A DNA stretch of 64,000 nucleotides from Stenopsyche tienmushanensis (GCA_008973525.1 WACJ01000374.1:1-64000); one strand, 5' to 3'; positions 1 through 17,289 are shown, counted from the first letter of the stretch. Numbers and translations are program-made. Notes: generated by a model from the sequence alone, not told the origin.

Positions 1-5523
<5,523 letters not shown>

Positions 5524-5692
5524 CAAGTTCGTTAGGATGCTCCTGTTGCGCCTCCAATATGAGGTTCTCTACCCACCAGAGCTCGTGGGTGGCAGGGGGT
5601 GAGCCCCCATCGGTCTCCATGCTTCGGGGGGCGGTAGTGCGGGGCGGCGGGGCATGGGTTGCGCGCCCTCCGCCTCCGCCCGGCAGGTGCAT
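5524..5692 (-). CDS. run: runt-like RUNX transcription factor, exon 1 (start codon and N-terminus)
   Basis: First coding exon of a Runt-domain DNA-binding transcription factor, which acts in the nucleus with a CBF-beta/Brother partner. The chosen ATG is at 5692-5690. It gives MHLPGG, and fly Runt proteins also start MHLP; an in-frame TAA lies upstream at 5767-5765. The 56 encoded residues are a Gly/Pro/Thr-rich leader, then ELWW and EAQQEHPNEL, which matches the 'HPGEL' block that opens the Runt domain. The exon ends after the first base of a Val codon (CTT G) at donor GTAAAT (5523-5518). Exon 2 begins TG AGG, so splicing restores HPNELVRTGSP in frame. The helix before HPNEL differs from the usual RUNX form, which fits the faster-evolving runt paralogue better than a slowly evolving RUNX. 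Family membership is near certain. Assignment to runt rather than lozenge, RunxA or RunxB is inferred. Confidence 0.9.
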
Positions 5693-5797
5693 TGGGGCCG
5701 TCCACCCTCTTCTCCTCCTATTTATCTCCTCCACACACAGATTTCCTTCTTCACTCAACTTTATTTAACACTCGCTTTTATTGCAGTCAAATCCGTC

Positions 5798-5877
5798 AAC
5801 TGAACATTTGGGAATCACTGGCTTTGCAAGACGGCGACGTTTTGACACCTGCTTTGGATTTAATTAATATTTTTATA
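5798..5877 (-). promoter_or_regulatory. candidate runt core promoter (TATA box and initiator-like motifs)
   Basis: Upstream of the runt ATG, the minus strand carries TATAAAAA at 5877-5870. About 30 bases downstream is a TCAAA initiator-like match (A at 5843). A better match to the arthropod initiator, TCAGTT, lies at 5803-5798 (A at 5801) and would give a 5'UTR of about 109 nt. The TATA box is too far (about 70 bp) to serve the second initiator. Motifs this short occur by chance, so the start site is a prediction only. Confidence 0.35.
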
Positions 5878-8015
5878 AGCCGCATTTAAATCTATATTAT
5901 CAGCATTGCATCGATTTACACCATATTCTTCGACATCGTCGAGGTATACATATTAAGCCTTTTTTAGCGGGTTGATGTGTTGAGGATTGAAGATATTTTA
6001 CATTGTAAAATGAGTTGATCGGCCGACGGCGTCGATGTCAAATATTCTTGCTTAGTGTATATGAATATTTTACAATGATAAAATTATTTATAACGCATGC
6101 ATCGGACTGTAGCCGTATAACATTTACAACACATAAAACACGGGCAGTAAAAATATTCAAGTAAAAAAATAACCGGTCATCAGCAATTACTGAAAAATTG
6201 TGCGTTTTTATGGAGGTTCTCCGGTGAGCAATTGTATCAATTATCCATCCCGAATCAATTAAATTTATTAAATCCGAGATGTCTTCAGCGATTTACGGAG
6301 GTGATCGTCAACATTTTTTAGATTGGATAAAAATCGATTCGCGCTGCATAAATAATGCATGTGTGCAATTAGCGCCGGGCTTTATTTAACTAGTAGTTTA
6401 GCGTATTATAATAGGTTGTTATCTGATTGGATTTACAAAACAGATTATATAGTCACGTTAGGGTTGAGGTTTATCCATGTGTAATGGACTAATCAGATAT
6501 CATTATGTTGAGATGGAATCAAAGCCCGTTTGACTGGATATATTTGTTATTTCATCATTGCGTTCGATTACACATTAACAGATGTGGATGTGTTTGCATG
6601 AAAGCCTATACGAACTACAGGATCGACACTGTTGCGAATTTAAAAAATTGCAAATTGAAGTAACAATCGTATGTTATCGCGGAAAAAATGAGCTATTTAA
6701 TATGAAGATTAGTTCTGAATATCGCGTGGGAAAATGTGTTTATGTATACTAACTATATCACTGCATGACAATAGATTTTGCCTAATTAATTATATACACA
6801 ATACATTCAACAATTCAGTCATATTTATTATTTTGATTTATTGCGAATATAGTATTATTTTCAACATTTTCAATGCGACTACTTACTTCGTTATGAAAGC
6901 ACTATTTATTTTAACTGGCCGCTTTATTAGAAACTGTCACAATAAACACTGATCGATACAATCGATATTATTGTTTATAAGTCGATTTCCGGATACCGAA
7001 AAATAGCGAACTAACAATAGAAAGATCTTGGGTGAGTCAATTGAAGATTTTCCGAGAAGCACGGCGGACAAGCGAGAGGACTGTTGTAGAACCGGCTGTC
7101 AAAGTTGACGCAGAAGTGTCAACGTGACGTATGTTGGCGCGAAAGATGACGCAAGCAGTCGTCGGTTCTCGTCGACGACCGACGACCGCTCAACCAACAC
7201 TGGCTGCTGTTCCTGCTCGCTTCGACTATACTCTGCAAAATGCTGTCAGGTGCTCACAATGGGGGCCCGCATTCCTCAGCACAATCCACTATTAAATAGC
7301 ATAGAAATTTTAATTTGCGCCAATAACATATATATTTAGCATAGTCCAAAACAAACATATCAAAATCAAACTCATTTTAAACAACAGCATGCTCAATGAA
7401 TAATACATTTTGCAGTCCCATCTATGTTACTATAACCGATCACTTCGACATGGTGTTTATATATACATATTTTTATAAAAATGGATTTAAATCCAATATG
7501 TAAATAAGTATTAATTTTCAGACTTTTATTGAATCGATTTGAGTTCAAATTAAAACTGTGAAAAATAAGTCGCGGAATCAATCGATTTAAGAGATTGAAA
7601 TCCAATAAATTGTCCTGAAATAATGAAATTAAGTACCATGATGATTATCAATGTCAATACGCGATCGCGAGGATCATTTGGTTCTGCTTCGCAAAAATTA
7701 ATCTAGTGTTCCTTGCTTATCCTGTCTATGTTTATTGCGTAAGCTTTGTCTATAACTATCAAATAATCCATTAAAACCACACTTTATTGCTCTTATTCAC
7801 ATTCATGCATTGATTGTGAACAGAAAATTCTTTTGAACAATTTTGACAGTTAACTGGAAACGGCTAAAAAATAATATCTTCATTTTCATAATCGTTGTTA
7901 ATGTTAAAAAAAAATCCGAAGAATCCATTCCAAAGCATCTTCATAAACGGCTGGGTAATATCACTCTATGTTTCGTCAATGTTTCAGATTGCTTTCAAAA
8001 TATTGAATTTTATGT
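5878..8015. other. promoter-proximal upstream region of runt, non-coding
   Basis: No supported gene. The most distinctive part is a GC-richer block at 7040-7270 containing an inverted repeat, TCGTCGGT (7159-7166) with ACCGACGA (7178-7185). Short open frames on both strands here have no recognisable protein. The rest is AT-rich. By position, about 0.2-2.3 kb upstream of the start codon, this is a good place for promoter-proximal control elements, but that is inference. Confidence 0.6.
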
Positions 8016-8019
8016 TTAA

Positions 8020-8328
8020 TCTCTTAAAGAGATAAGCCACAATTCTGTGTCCGAATTCCAGTGATTCAGAAAGAGCATTCGTAAACGGTGCGAGTATCAT
8101 GCACGTGATTAATATAATGGATCGATTTCAAGTGTATTATTTACATTTACTTGAAGAGATTACCGAATATTGTATGCTATCGATAGTGTTTATTTATGTA
8201 TGTACAAGTTTTATACATGCTGCGACCATCATGACAGATAAGTGGATTTGTATGGATGATAAATGGTGGACATACAAATATAGCATCTAAGTTTGTGATG
8301 ATTTTAAATTAGTTCACTACTCAAAGGG
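8020..8328 (+). mobile_element. TTAA-flanked MITE family T1, copy a
   Basis: Non-autonomous DNA element, one of four copies here. It is preceded by TTAA (8016-8019) and followed by the degenerate target TTAT (8329-8332). The ends resemble each other in inverted form (TCTCTTAAAGAG... and ...CTCAAAGGG), like the piggyBac-type CCCTTT end. The body includes GATTCAGAAAGAGCATTC, then ATCGATTTCAAGTGTATTA, then ACATACAAATATAGCATCTA, all shared with the copies at 40.7 and 56 kb and partly with 61.7 kb. Compared with the 56-kb copy it lacks about 120 bp of GAGACAGA-type repeats near the 5' end. The 63-codon ORF inside is incidental. Confidence 0.75.
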
Positions 8329-11076
8329 TTATTTTCTGCTGTACATGAACGCAACAAATATGCCGAAAAAATTCGCTAAAATTTTATTATCATAAAAATA
8401 ATAAGCTGGCCCGTGAAGAAGTCTATCGTTTATTTTTATCACTCATGGATTCTATCTACAAACTCTTATTTAAATAATCTTATCTCAACTTAGCCACATG
8501 TGGAAGACAATGGGATATCACCAATGAAAATATTTTTTCCCTAGAAATATCTACAATGGAAATAGCCAAAATGTGATAACCGATATGGCACATAAAAATG
8601 AAATAATGGTTTATACAATTGCCAAATCCTTTTTTTTTTAATATTGTATCTACTATTGAAAGAAATCACATTTTAACAGCATCTGACGATGCTGCGTTCA
8701 AGCTTACTCACACAATTATCATTTTTATTATGACAAAAACCAATTTGCATACTAGTTATTTCCGAACAGGCTCTTTTTATGTATAAATTGAATTTTGTCG
8801 GCTATTTTAAACAGAATTATTCATCATCGTTCATCGACATTCAATTGGATATTCTGACGCCTTGGCAGTGGTCAATTGCTTCTCAAGTGCATAATATGCG
8901 ATACATATCTATTAATCGTCGTGGATTTATGAAAATATTAATTATGTGTTTGAATGCGTGAAAGTGTTGCGACTCCGGTTTAGAGTTCCTGTTTATAGAC
9001 TGAGCAAAGTAAGTCCCTCTGCTTCCATATTCTCTGCGGTCAATCTGTGGTCAGGGCTTTTCTCGTACAATAATTCCTAAGTGTTTGCATCTCTTTTTTT
9101 CGTTTGCGTTTGTTCGCCCGCGAGAAAGAAACGCAACCAGCACTCGAGATGATACTTTAATCGGTATAAATAATGCTGTTTTGATTTAATACATTTAAAC
9201 TTATAAAAACAAGCGAAAATGATTTTATCTCACTTTTTGACGCCAGTATTTGCGCGCTTGTGAAAGGGACGGAAAATTGGATCGCTTACATTTTTGAACA
9301 GCTTAATTAGTACGAGTGATTTATATATTTTTAGTGTTTGGTATTCTTGAGCAAGTGTATTTGCATTTCATAGGGGTTTTTAAATGTATCAAAAAGGGGA
9401 TTTACTGGTATTATTGCTGTGGAATTTCCTTGCATAATTTTGTCAGATGTAATGTTGCTTTTATGCAAAATTCGGTATTAATGATGAATCCCAAGTTAAA
9501 ATTAAATTCAGCCATACATCTGAATTTAAATTGATTTCGGGTACGATTCGAAGAACTAAATAATTAGTTATCTCGGAGGGATCGCTCGGTCGCTATTACA
9601 GATAGATTTCTAACATTTCAATTGCCCCATCATTATATAGATGGATATTGTACATGGAATATGGTCCAAAAAAGTGTTTGTCCAATTATTGTTGTAAAAC
9701 TGGATAGACGGCTCCCGGCCGAGCTGCTATTTGGGTAGAGGCCATAAACACATTATCCATCATTATCGAAAGAGTTTCGGGTTGGATCCGAGGCACCGGG
9801 TAATAAAAACTCATCTATTCGATATTAGATGAGCGTATTGTTCTTATTGCTGCGCATCGAATTGATGATCGAGTTTCGACCGGGTCAAACCGTCCACGGG
9901 GGAACGCACTCTGGTGCATTGTGTGCGGTTTTGGCGATTGCGATTATTTTACTATTTAGATCAGGATAATTGACCATTAAATACATTGAGGTTGTACTTT
10001 AAATTATTCATAATGGAAACTGGAATATTTTCATTCAAACATCATCAAATTCAAGACGAATTCGGCATTAAATTTTAGCTGTTTATACACATTCTAAAAT
10101 TATTATTGACGTTTGTCGATTATTTCAAAGATTTTGAGTCACTGTATACATTCGACAGTAATAATATTATCCGATTGATATTTCATAAGCGATTGATTTC
10201 CCGGTGCGCGGCCGCCTTATAGATTTAACTACAAGAATATTTTTTATCGGGTGAGTGGGGGCGTGGTGAAAAGGTGGAGCGCCGTTGCGACACGCCCATA
10301 TACTCCGAGACGAGGGGGGGAAATGGGAGATAAGAACCACCAGAATGAGAGCTCTTTCCTTACTTACGACACTGCTTATTGGACTGGCATTTTCTTATTG
10401 GAAAACTTACGCAAATTCAATTCTATTATTTAGCGCAAATTTATACAATTTCATGAGATTTTCGCATTAATTGTCTTAAGGAAAAATGTCACATTTATTA
10501 TATTTTTATGCATAGAATAATTGTTTTTTAAGAATTTTAGATTGAAAGAGGTTAGATAATGATTGCACTAGCTGAATCGCAAAATATAGCCACTATATTA
10601 TCATCATTTTATAAGAGATACTTGTAATATTCAATTAAATATGGTGCATTTACTTCGCAAAAATAAATTGAGACCTATTTCTCTTTATTCACTCTTACTG
10701 AATTTATCGGGTATTTTCGATAAAGCAATATATAAATGCGATAATTATGCATTTTGCGTAATATCCGATTTATGAATTACCTCAGTATTTACTCTTTCAG
10801 ATCCAGAAAATCAGGGAAGCATCGCAGGGGCACGCCTAAGGGTTTGGCAACCCATGTGCAAATAACGACATTTTAATTCGGACTATCTAATATGAAAATT
10901 CTGTTAAATTTTAAGAAAAACTAAAAACATTTTAGGTAACAAAACATAAATGATTTATTCGATTTTCAAAAATCCAAGCAATCAATTTTCAGTTTTATAC
11001 AGGTAATTTCATTAAAATTTTTGAACCTGAAACAATTTGGATATTTATATAGAATGAATATCTATATAAACTCAAA
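8329..11076. other. intergenic, upstream of runt
   Basis: No gene recognised. GC-richer islands lie at 9690-9960 and 10200-10340. The first contains a perfect inverted repeat, CTCATCTA (9810-9817) and TAGATGAG (9826-9833). Between them is AT-rich spacer without identifiable transposon ends. Confidence 0.5.
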
Positions 11077-12110
11077 CCTCTTTTTGTGCGATTTTTTTTG
11101 TGGGATTTCGAAGTTATGCGGTTTTTATGAAGTGTTTTTTTTATTTCATAAAATACATATCGAGATATTTTGGATAAAATACGAAATAAATCATCAAAAC
11201 TTACCGCAATTTGGAAAAAAAAACTATAAATTGGGATTGTGTAAATGCTCTTTATTCTAGCTTAGAATTATGAAAAAAATGATATCGTTTTTTTTGCATT
11301 TTTCCAATGTTTTGACTCATAAAAATACATTCTCCAAAGGAATTTCCAAAATTCCAACTACTTATGGAGTTATAGCTATTTTAGAGACGCGGCAACTTGA
11401 CCGGTTCTACCATAATGAAATCTTTTAACGCGTTTTTCTCGAAACTATTTTTTTCAACACTGACATCATGTCTCAAGTTTTAAATAATTAATTTACTTCA
11501 AACTGGGTACGAATCTTTTCTATATAACCCTCCATTATTCCTACCAGATTTATGACAAAATTTATTTTTTAACTATTTAAAAAAATTAAAACTGTGACAA
11601 AATAAGGCCAAAAAATGAATTGACTGAATATTTTTTTAAGCAGTCGCCATTTTTTGATTTTTTTGAGTTAGGGACTATAGTGACATCTTTACTAATTATG
11701 AATTATATTGTTGGAAAGAGAAAATATACACAGAATAATGATGACATAGATATTGGGTATACTATTTCTTCTGAAGAAGAGAGATTTTGTATTGTTTGAA
11801 TAGTTTGTAATTAAAATAATTAGTATTTCTCTAATGGATATCTGGCATTTGAGATGCCAGATGTAAGACATCCTAAAAATTTTACCAATGATGCAAGAAG
11901 TCCTTTAAATGTTACCAAAAATGTTATTATTAATTGCCTTATTAGTTTCCTGTATTTTATTAACTTTTTTATGCGATTTTGGATATATTTTGTATAGCTG
12001 TTTCAAAGTTATGCAGTTTTTAGAATCCATGGAATCTTCACTTTTTCTATGTAAGTCATAGCTTTTTTTGTGCGATTTTCCGCGGAACGCATCTACCGCA
12101 CAAAAAAAGG
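11077..12110 (+). mobile_element. unclassified interspersed repeat T2, copy A
   Basis: Homologous over several hundred bases to an inverted copy at 58132-58750. Shared blocks in the same order include GAAGTTATGCG, ATCGAGATATTTTGGATAAAA, ATTCTCCAAAGGAATTTCCAA, TTACTTCAAACTGGGTACGAA and TCTATGTAAGTCATAGC. The 3' end is a foldback, TTTTTTTGTGCG...CGCACAAAAAAAGG, and the 5' end also carries TTTTTGTGCG. This copy has about 275 bp (roughly 11693-11967) absent from copy B, either an insertion here or a deletion there. No transposase or reverse transcriptase is visible, and no target duplication is clear, so the class is open. Confidence 0.7.
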
Positions 12111-13199
12111 TATATAAATGTATATAAATGAATGTCTGTTTGTGGTCCGAGATTTATAAGTTTGCTTACATTCCTATACTATTCATCCGTTTACAATGAA
12201 ACTTTGGTGAGTTATTGGGCGTGTAACCAAAAAGGTTTTTAATTTAGCACAATCATTGTTTGTGTGCTGAATTTGTTTTGCGACACATTTAACGGATCCA
12301 CCATATTGGCGAGTATTCGTTTTAAATATATCTGATTCAAATGTGCAAAAGCAACGTAAATATGGCCTTGAAACTATGATGTTTTATTTCGTTTTTTTGC
12401 GTAGTATAATATTTTTAAGAGGCGGCCAAATAGCCGCCCTCCATAATCAGCCGCCCTATAAGATTTTTTTCATTTTTGCGCGCTTCGGGCAAAATAAAAA
12501 TATTTTGTAATTCTTTAGAAATATTTTAAATTATGTTATCAGAGGCTATCATATTTTAAAAGGATAAATATATTTATGTTGAAAAATCAATCAATATTAG
12601 TTAGTCATAGCTTTATTTTGCATTTCTTATTAGCACATTGAAAAAATCGGTATTAGACGATGAGTATGATTTCCGAAAGAATTTACTAATTTTATTCTTC
12701 TGTAGTAATTTACGTCTTTATTTATACAATAGGTATATTTTAACCACAAAGCGAGTAAGTGATAATGGACAATATTCCTGTTATATTTTTTGTTCAAATA
12801 ATCGATATATATGAATTGAAACACTAATAGTGTTCTTATGAATCCAAACATTCACATTTAAAAAAAAGCTTTTTGGTCTCTTGTATAGGATAATTGCTGA
12901 CCACTTTGTCATGCGTTTCTTAGCGCACATGTGTTTTTTAAAAGATGATCTCTAATCATACCTTTTGTAAAAGTCTTTTTTTATTATTTATCAATGATTT
13001 TTCTGATCATCTCAATAAAATTTGCTATATGATCAAATGAATAAACTAAGTGTATTCTACAAATATCAACAAATAGTTAATGTCATTCATATAGATATTC
13101 AATCGACACTGTACATTAGCTAAATATGGTTCCAAAGTAAAACTTAAAATATTGACGCCGAAATAGGCTTTGCTAGCAGCTTATCGATTAACAGCCTAT
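12111..13199. other. intergenic; short GGCGGC/GCCGCC hairpin
   Basis: Directly after repeat T2 is a tandem TATATAAATG doublet, then sequence of the 'AATGTCTGTTTGT' type that often follows non-autonomous elements in insects. T2 may therefore be part of a longer element ending near 12480. At 12421-12438, GGCGGC and GCCGCC form a 6-bp stem, with a third GCCGCC at 12450. The remainder is AT-rich with no gene. Confidence 0.45.
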
Positions 13200-13350
13200 T
13201 GGAGTTGAGCAGAGTCGCGGTGGTGGTTTGCGGGAGATTTTTTGTTCATTCACAGCATGCTAATTAAATACCGCAAAAATTTATGAATGAAATGTCGACG
13301 GCGAGAAGAATACAACTTCATCATCACCTCCTGTAGTCGTTTCCGCAAGG

Positions 13351-13651
13351 TGCGGTCACACGGCAAGACCACGACCTGGCGCACCACAATTCCACGGGTC
13401 ATGTGGAAGACCAGGGTGTGGAGCCAAGAGATGACAGACCACAACCACGCTTACTTTGTTCCCTCGTTAATTAAGTCGGTGGCTAGGCTCTTTAAAAAAC
13501 TGCGGTCGATCGCTGTTCGATTGATAGGAAAACGGAACGATATCATTACGACGGGCAAGTAGGCTCGATGCGTTATTTACACTTGGCGAGATGAATCACA
13601 ACTGTTTGGCTGTGAGTCAATCGTTAGCTGCCTCACCTGCTGATGACCACA
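13351..13651. promoter_or_regulatory. candidate RUNX-responsive enhancer (five TGYGGT motifs)
   Basis: A GC-richer island of about 13200-13700 contains five matches to the RUNX recognition core TGYGGT: TGCGGT at 13351-13356 and 13501-13506 on the plus strand, and ACCACA (minus-strand TGTGGT) at 13383-13388, 13438-13443 and 13646-13651. The fourth runs into a further near-match, ACCACAACCACG. The core motif is established for the RUNX family. The density is well above what base composition predicts for 300 bp. The island lies about 7.7 kb upstream of a RUNX gene, so auto- or cross-regulation is the natural inference. Open frames on both strands here show no protein similarity. Confidence 0.4.
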
Positions 13652-13700
13652 AATTGGACCACCACTCTGAATTAACGTGAGATTTCATCTGTTTAGCAAT

Positions 13701-15093
13701 AGTCTATTTGATCTTCTCTGTGAGTCATTCAATGTTATTACATATGCTTACTGCCTAAGCAAACAATCAGCTCATTCCGACTGGCCAATATTGACTGGTC
13801 AAAAATATAACCTGTAATATCGATTTAATCTTTTGATTATCAATTATCACCATTTCAAGCTAATTACACACAATTTGTTATATGGAAAGAAGCGGTTTTG
13901 TGATAACATTGCGAGAACACTTTACCAAATGTGCCAAAATTTCAACGAATCATTAGCAATTAGATAATTAATATTAACAGTTTATTTCCTGAAAGTATAT
14001 TTTAACGGAAGTAATTCGTTTCTGAAATGTTATCCGTATATCGAATGATTTTTTTTTCTATTTTGCTTCTATTTGGATTTTTGAATACGAATGGAATTTT
14101 TTCGGTAACTATTTATGAATGACATTTTAATTATTGTTGCAAATCAATAATTCATAATCGGTCTTTTCCGACTTTATTAATCATCTCAGTATGCCTTGTT
14201 TGATCTAGAAAGTCCGACTGAATCTCGATCGAGACGATCCGATCTTTCAAATTTCCACAATCCGGATTTGAACCCAAAACTTCTATATATTAGCACATCT
14301 CCATCGGGAAAATTATTTTTACCGTTTACGCAGACTAGTCGTTATTGGCGGGATAGATGTTTTTAACTTTTACGTTGACTCCACTTTGATCACTTTGTAT
14401 ATATTTATATTTCCAAAAGACTTAGACTCAAAAAATGAAAATAGACAGTAGGACGCCCTTCAGTTTTTCTACCCTCTTCTTCAATCTAGGTTTAAAAAAA
14501 CAAGATATTCCATCAAAGGTTATCAGAAGATTTGCAAACGTGAAATCTGTTGATTTAAATTCGAAAATTATACCGCAACTTATGAGCCTTTTTGTATAAT
14601 TTAAATAAAATTTAACATTTTCTAAATAGACATAGCCACAAGCGAACATCCATGTAAAGTATATTTGCATGATGATTATCATATATTAAATAATATATCA
14701 TCGTCTATCTGAATGGTCATCGATTATGACTATTGTCACTAGAAGCCCACAAAAAATGGATTTAATTGTGAAACATGATTAATCAGTAAATTAGATGACA
14801 TTCAATTAGCCTTTTAACTATTTTAAAGATATTCGAAATTGCGTAAAGAATTGTTTGACTTACATATTTTATTGCCTAAAGGCGAATTGTGTGTCTTAGC
14901 ATACAGATATATAGCAAATTTTGTTCTGCAAGAACATTTATGGGTTTTGAACATTTCGTGTTCAGGATTGTCACAACGCATAATTAATATTTTATTTTTT
15001 AAAAATATTATATACTCTCCATTAAAGTTGATTGTTCATTTAGAGTTGTCTCAATTTATTAAAAATAACAATTTTTTATAAGGAAATCTGACC
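13701..15093. other. intergenic, AT-rich
   Basis: No gene recognised. A minus-strand GGTTCAAATCC (14265-14275) matches a pol III B box, but no A box or tRNA fold accompanies it. The 80- and 84-codon ORFs are in very AT-rich sequence and look incidental. Confidence 0.5.
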
Positions 15094-15101
15094 AATATAT
15101 C

Positions 15102-16155
15102 CAGTGGCGTAGCTAGGTAACCAAGGGCCCTGGGGCAAATTAAAAAATGGGGCCCCACTGCTATGTAAACTGATTAGGTTTTATCAAATAAAAATATGAA
15201 ATATACAAATACTTTAAAAATGCTAAGCTACTTAACGCTTTCGCGCGAGCACATCGTCAATCCCTTCGTCGCTGCAGCACATGAGTGCAAATAAACCTCG
15301 CGCCGGATTAGTCCTATGCCTACCGCGCTCCCAGACACAAAACCATTTACAAAACATGGATCCAAAACATAGAAGAAGGTTATTTGACAACAAACCTAGA
15401 AAATATTTTTTTTTGTTATACTATTTTTTGTGAATTTTTCTTTTGAAAGTTTTATTTTTTTTGTATTTTTTTAATAAACTTATAAAATTGTTGTTAAAAA
15501 AAATAAATATGTTGAGAACAAGTGCTTTCGACTCCCATTACTCTAATACAGAATGATCGACCTTTCATTGTGTGTATTAGCGATGGTTTAAATAGTTTTA
15601 TTATTAAAAAAATACAATGGTTGAAAATCACTGAAAAGTGTAAAGAATACATTAAAAAAAACGTGTAGATCGATTTACTTGTTGATAAATGTTTCGAGGA
15701 CAATAAAAGTTCGGTCTTATCGCTGGAATGTTATCACCAAAAACGATTAGTGAAGTGAAGAGGCGAACGAGAGAGAATAACTGACTCATTGTGTGTTCTG
15801 GCGATGGCTTAAGCACTAATACGTATTCATGAATGTCATCGGCAATCGGATTCACGGAAACGAGCTAAAATGACGATGCCGCGCGCGAAAGCGTTTTAAG
15901 CTCTTTTTTGTGATTGACAACACTGCCAACCTACAGAAAGAATTTAGGGGAATTCCGTAGGCATAACTTATGAATTTCTCTCAACTGAGTTGTCATGATT
16001 AAAGTGGGGTTGCAACCTGTCAAATTTATTTTGAAAATGGGATAAATTTCCAAAAGTTCAGTTCGATCGAGATTTCTGGTAAGGATTCGAGGGCCCCCTG
16101 AGCTTGAGGGCCCCGGGGCACTGCCCCGCCTAGCCCCTTGGTAGCTACGCCACTG
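15102..16155. mobile_element. hAT-like non-autonomous DNA transposon, 1054 bp
   Basis: The termini are CAGTGGCGTAGCTA at the left and its complement (TAGCTACGCCACTG) at the right, flanked by a perfect 8-bp target duplication AATATATC (15094-15101 and 16156-16163). An 8-bp duplication with CAG...CTG ends is the hAT signature. GC-rich subterminal stretches (GGGCCCTGGGGC, and its counterpart GCCCCGGGGCCCTC read on the minus strand) lie inside both ends. Deeper still, CTTAACGCTTTCGCGCGAGC (about 15230) is matched in inverted form near 15870-15900. Two internal segments beginning CATTGTGTGT (about 15569 and 15788) are imperfect direct repeats. No transposase frame survives. The intact duplication suggests a fairly recent insertion. 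Confidence 0.9.
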
Positions 16156-16163
16156 AATATATC

Positions 16164-16902
16164 CCTAAATACTAAGATTCAATAAAATGTAAAGACATTT
16201 ATGGATTCACAAATATGTATCGTTAGTATAATCATTTTTAGGTATTAAATTTTTTCTACAAAAAACATAACGACCTTAAGTCGCTGAGGCTTAAGTGGTT
16301 AAGTAGTTTGATCTGAACGGTTTTAAAATTTGGTACAATTGATCTTAACAATATTTATTAGCCGGTAATTGAGCTTTACTAAAATAATCATTCAAGTAAC
16401 AATTTTCAATGATGATGTCAATTTAAAACTCAATGTTCCAGACCACATTTTTAATGGCAGATTATATTTATTGACACCTCATAACGAGCAAATCTGGAGG
16501 AATTAACGCCCTTGAAATTATTGAAAAATATAAATTAATTGATTATTTTTTAAGCACCACGATTACTTACCCCGGTTAATAGTAATTAACAAAACCGAAG
16601 TGGTGGTCTGGTTAGCCGCAAACCGACGTACTCTTGTTGGGCCACGAGCTTGGGGTTAGTGATCCTTTTATTTCTTGGTTTCAACAATGATAATCGTCTC
16701 GATCCGGATTCCTTTTCTTCGGCACAATCTCTGGACAATTAAAGCGGGGCGCGGTCGTTAAAGGCAATTGCATCATCGATCGGCAATGTCCGCACCGATA
16801 CAGGAAAAATCCGGGGAAAATCGTCATATCCATTTGCATAGCGACAGGACACAAAACATAAATAGCGTATCGTACGAGATACTCAGTGTTTCAATATAAT
16901 AT
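16164..16902. other. intergenic with GC-richer island at 16560-16830
   Basis: Unique-looking sequence between two transposons. The island at 16560-16830 contains a TAATAGTAATTA stretch and a run of CG-containing motifs (GGGGCGCGGTCG, ATCATCGATCGG), and is a candidate regulatory block. No coding evidence. Confidence 0.4.
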
Positions 16903-16919
16903 TTAACACTAAACATACC

Positions 16920-17140
16920 GAGACTTCAGAAAAGTCACGCAACGTTGATATGTATCGCTCAGCATTCACAGTTATAGCATTTTCAGTATCATCTTCGAAT
17001 GAAATGTGGCCAAATGATTCTATTTGCCCAAAATGCACACCGAACAGAATCATTTTTTTCTCTGAAACAAAATGGTTTATGTTATTTGAAAAGACTTTAG
17101 ATGTCCCAGTGTTGATATTTAGATGTCCCATTTGGATGAC
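16920..17140 (-). pseudogene. mariner/Tc1-type transposase fragment
   Basis: A minus-strand open frame in this interval contains FGHISFEDDTENAITVNAER followed by YISTLRDF. This resembles the mariner block 'GPYFFEDE...VTVN.ERY..ML.DF', and the preceding EKKMILFGVHFG aligns with 'KVTVWCG...'. Only this middle block of about 70 residues is present; the catalytic D..D..D regions on either side are absent. It ends within about 20 bp of the left terminal repeat of the surrounding piggyBac element. I recognised the similarity by eye; a profile search would settle it. Confidence 0.6.
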
Positions 17141-17289
17141 TCTTTAAATTGGAAAAGAGGAATTATAAGGAACGGTATTTATTAAAGGTTTTTTCATTAA
17201 TTCATTCATTAATCTTATATCATTTCTAAATATAAAAAAAATATTTACCTTATTCGAATCTGATCTTGTCTTTGTTGATGATTTTCTTA

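Noticed and set aside
5659..5889. Plus-strand frame preceded by a good-looking acceptor (TTTTATTGCAG at 5776-5786)
   Set aside because: It is antisense to runt exon 1 and its leader; no partner exon on the plus strand and no recognisable protein.
14260..14280. Minus-strand GGTTCAAATCC, a pol III B box
   Set aside because: No A box at the right distance and no tRNA cloverleaf; likely chance or a fully decayed SINE.
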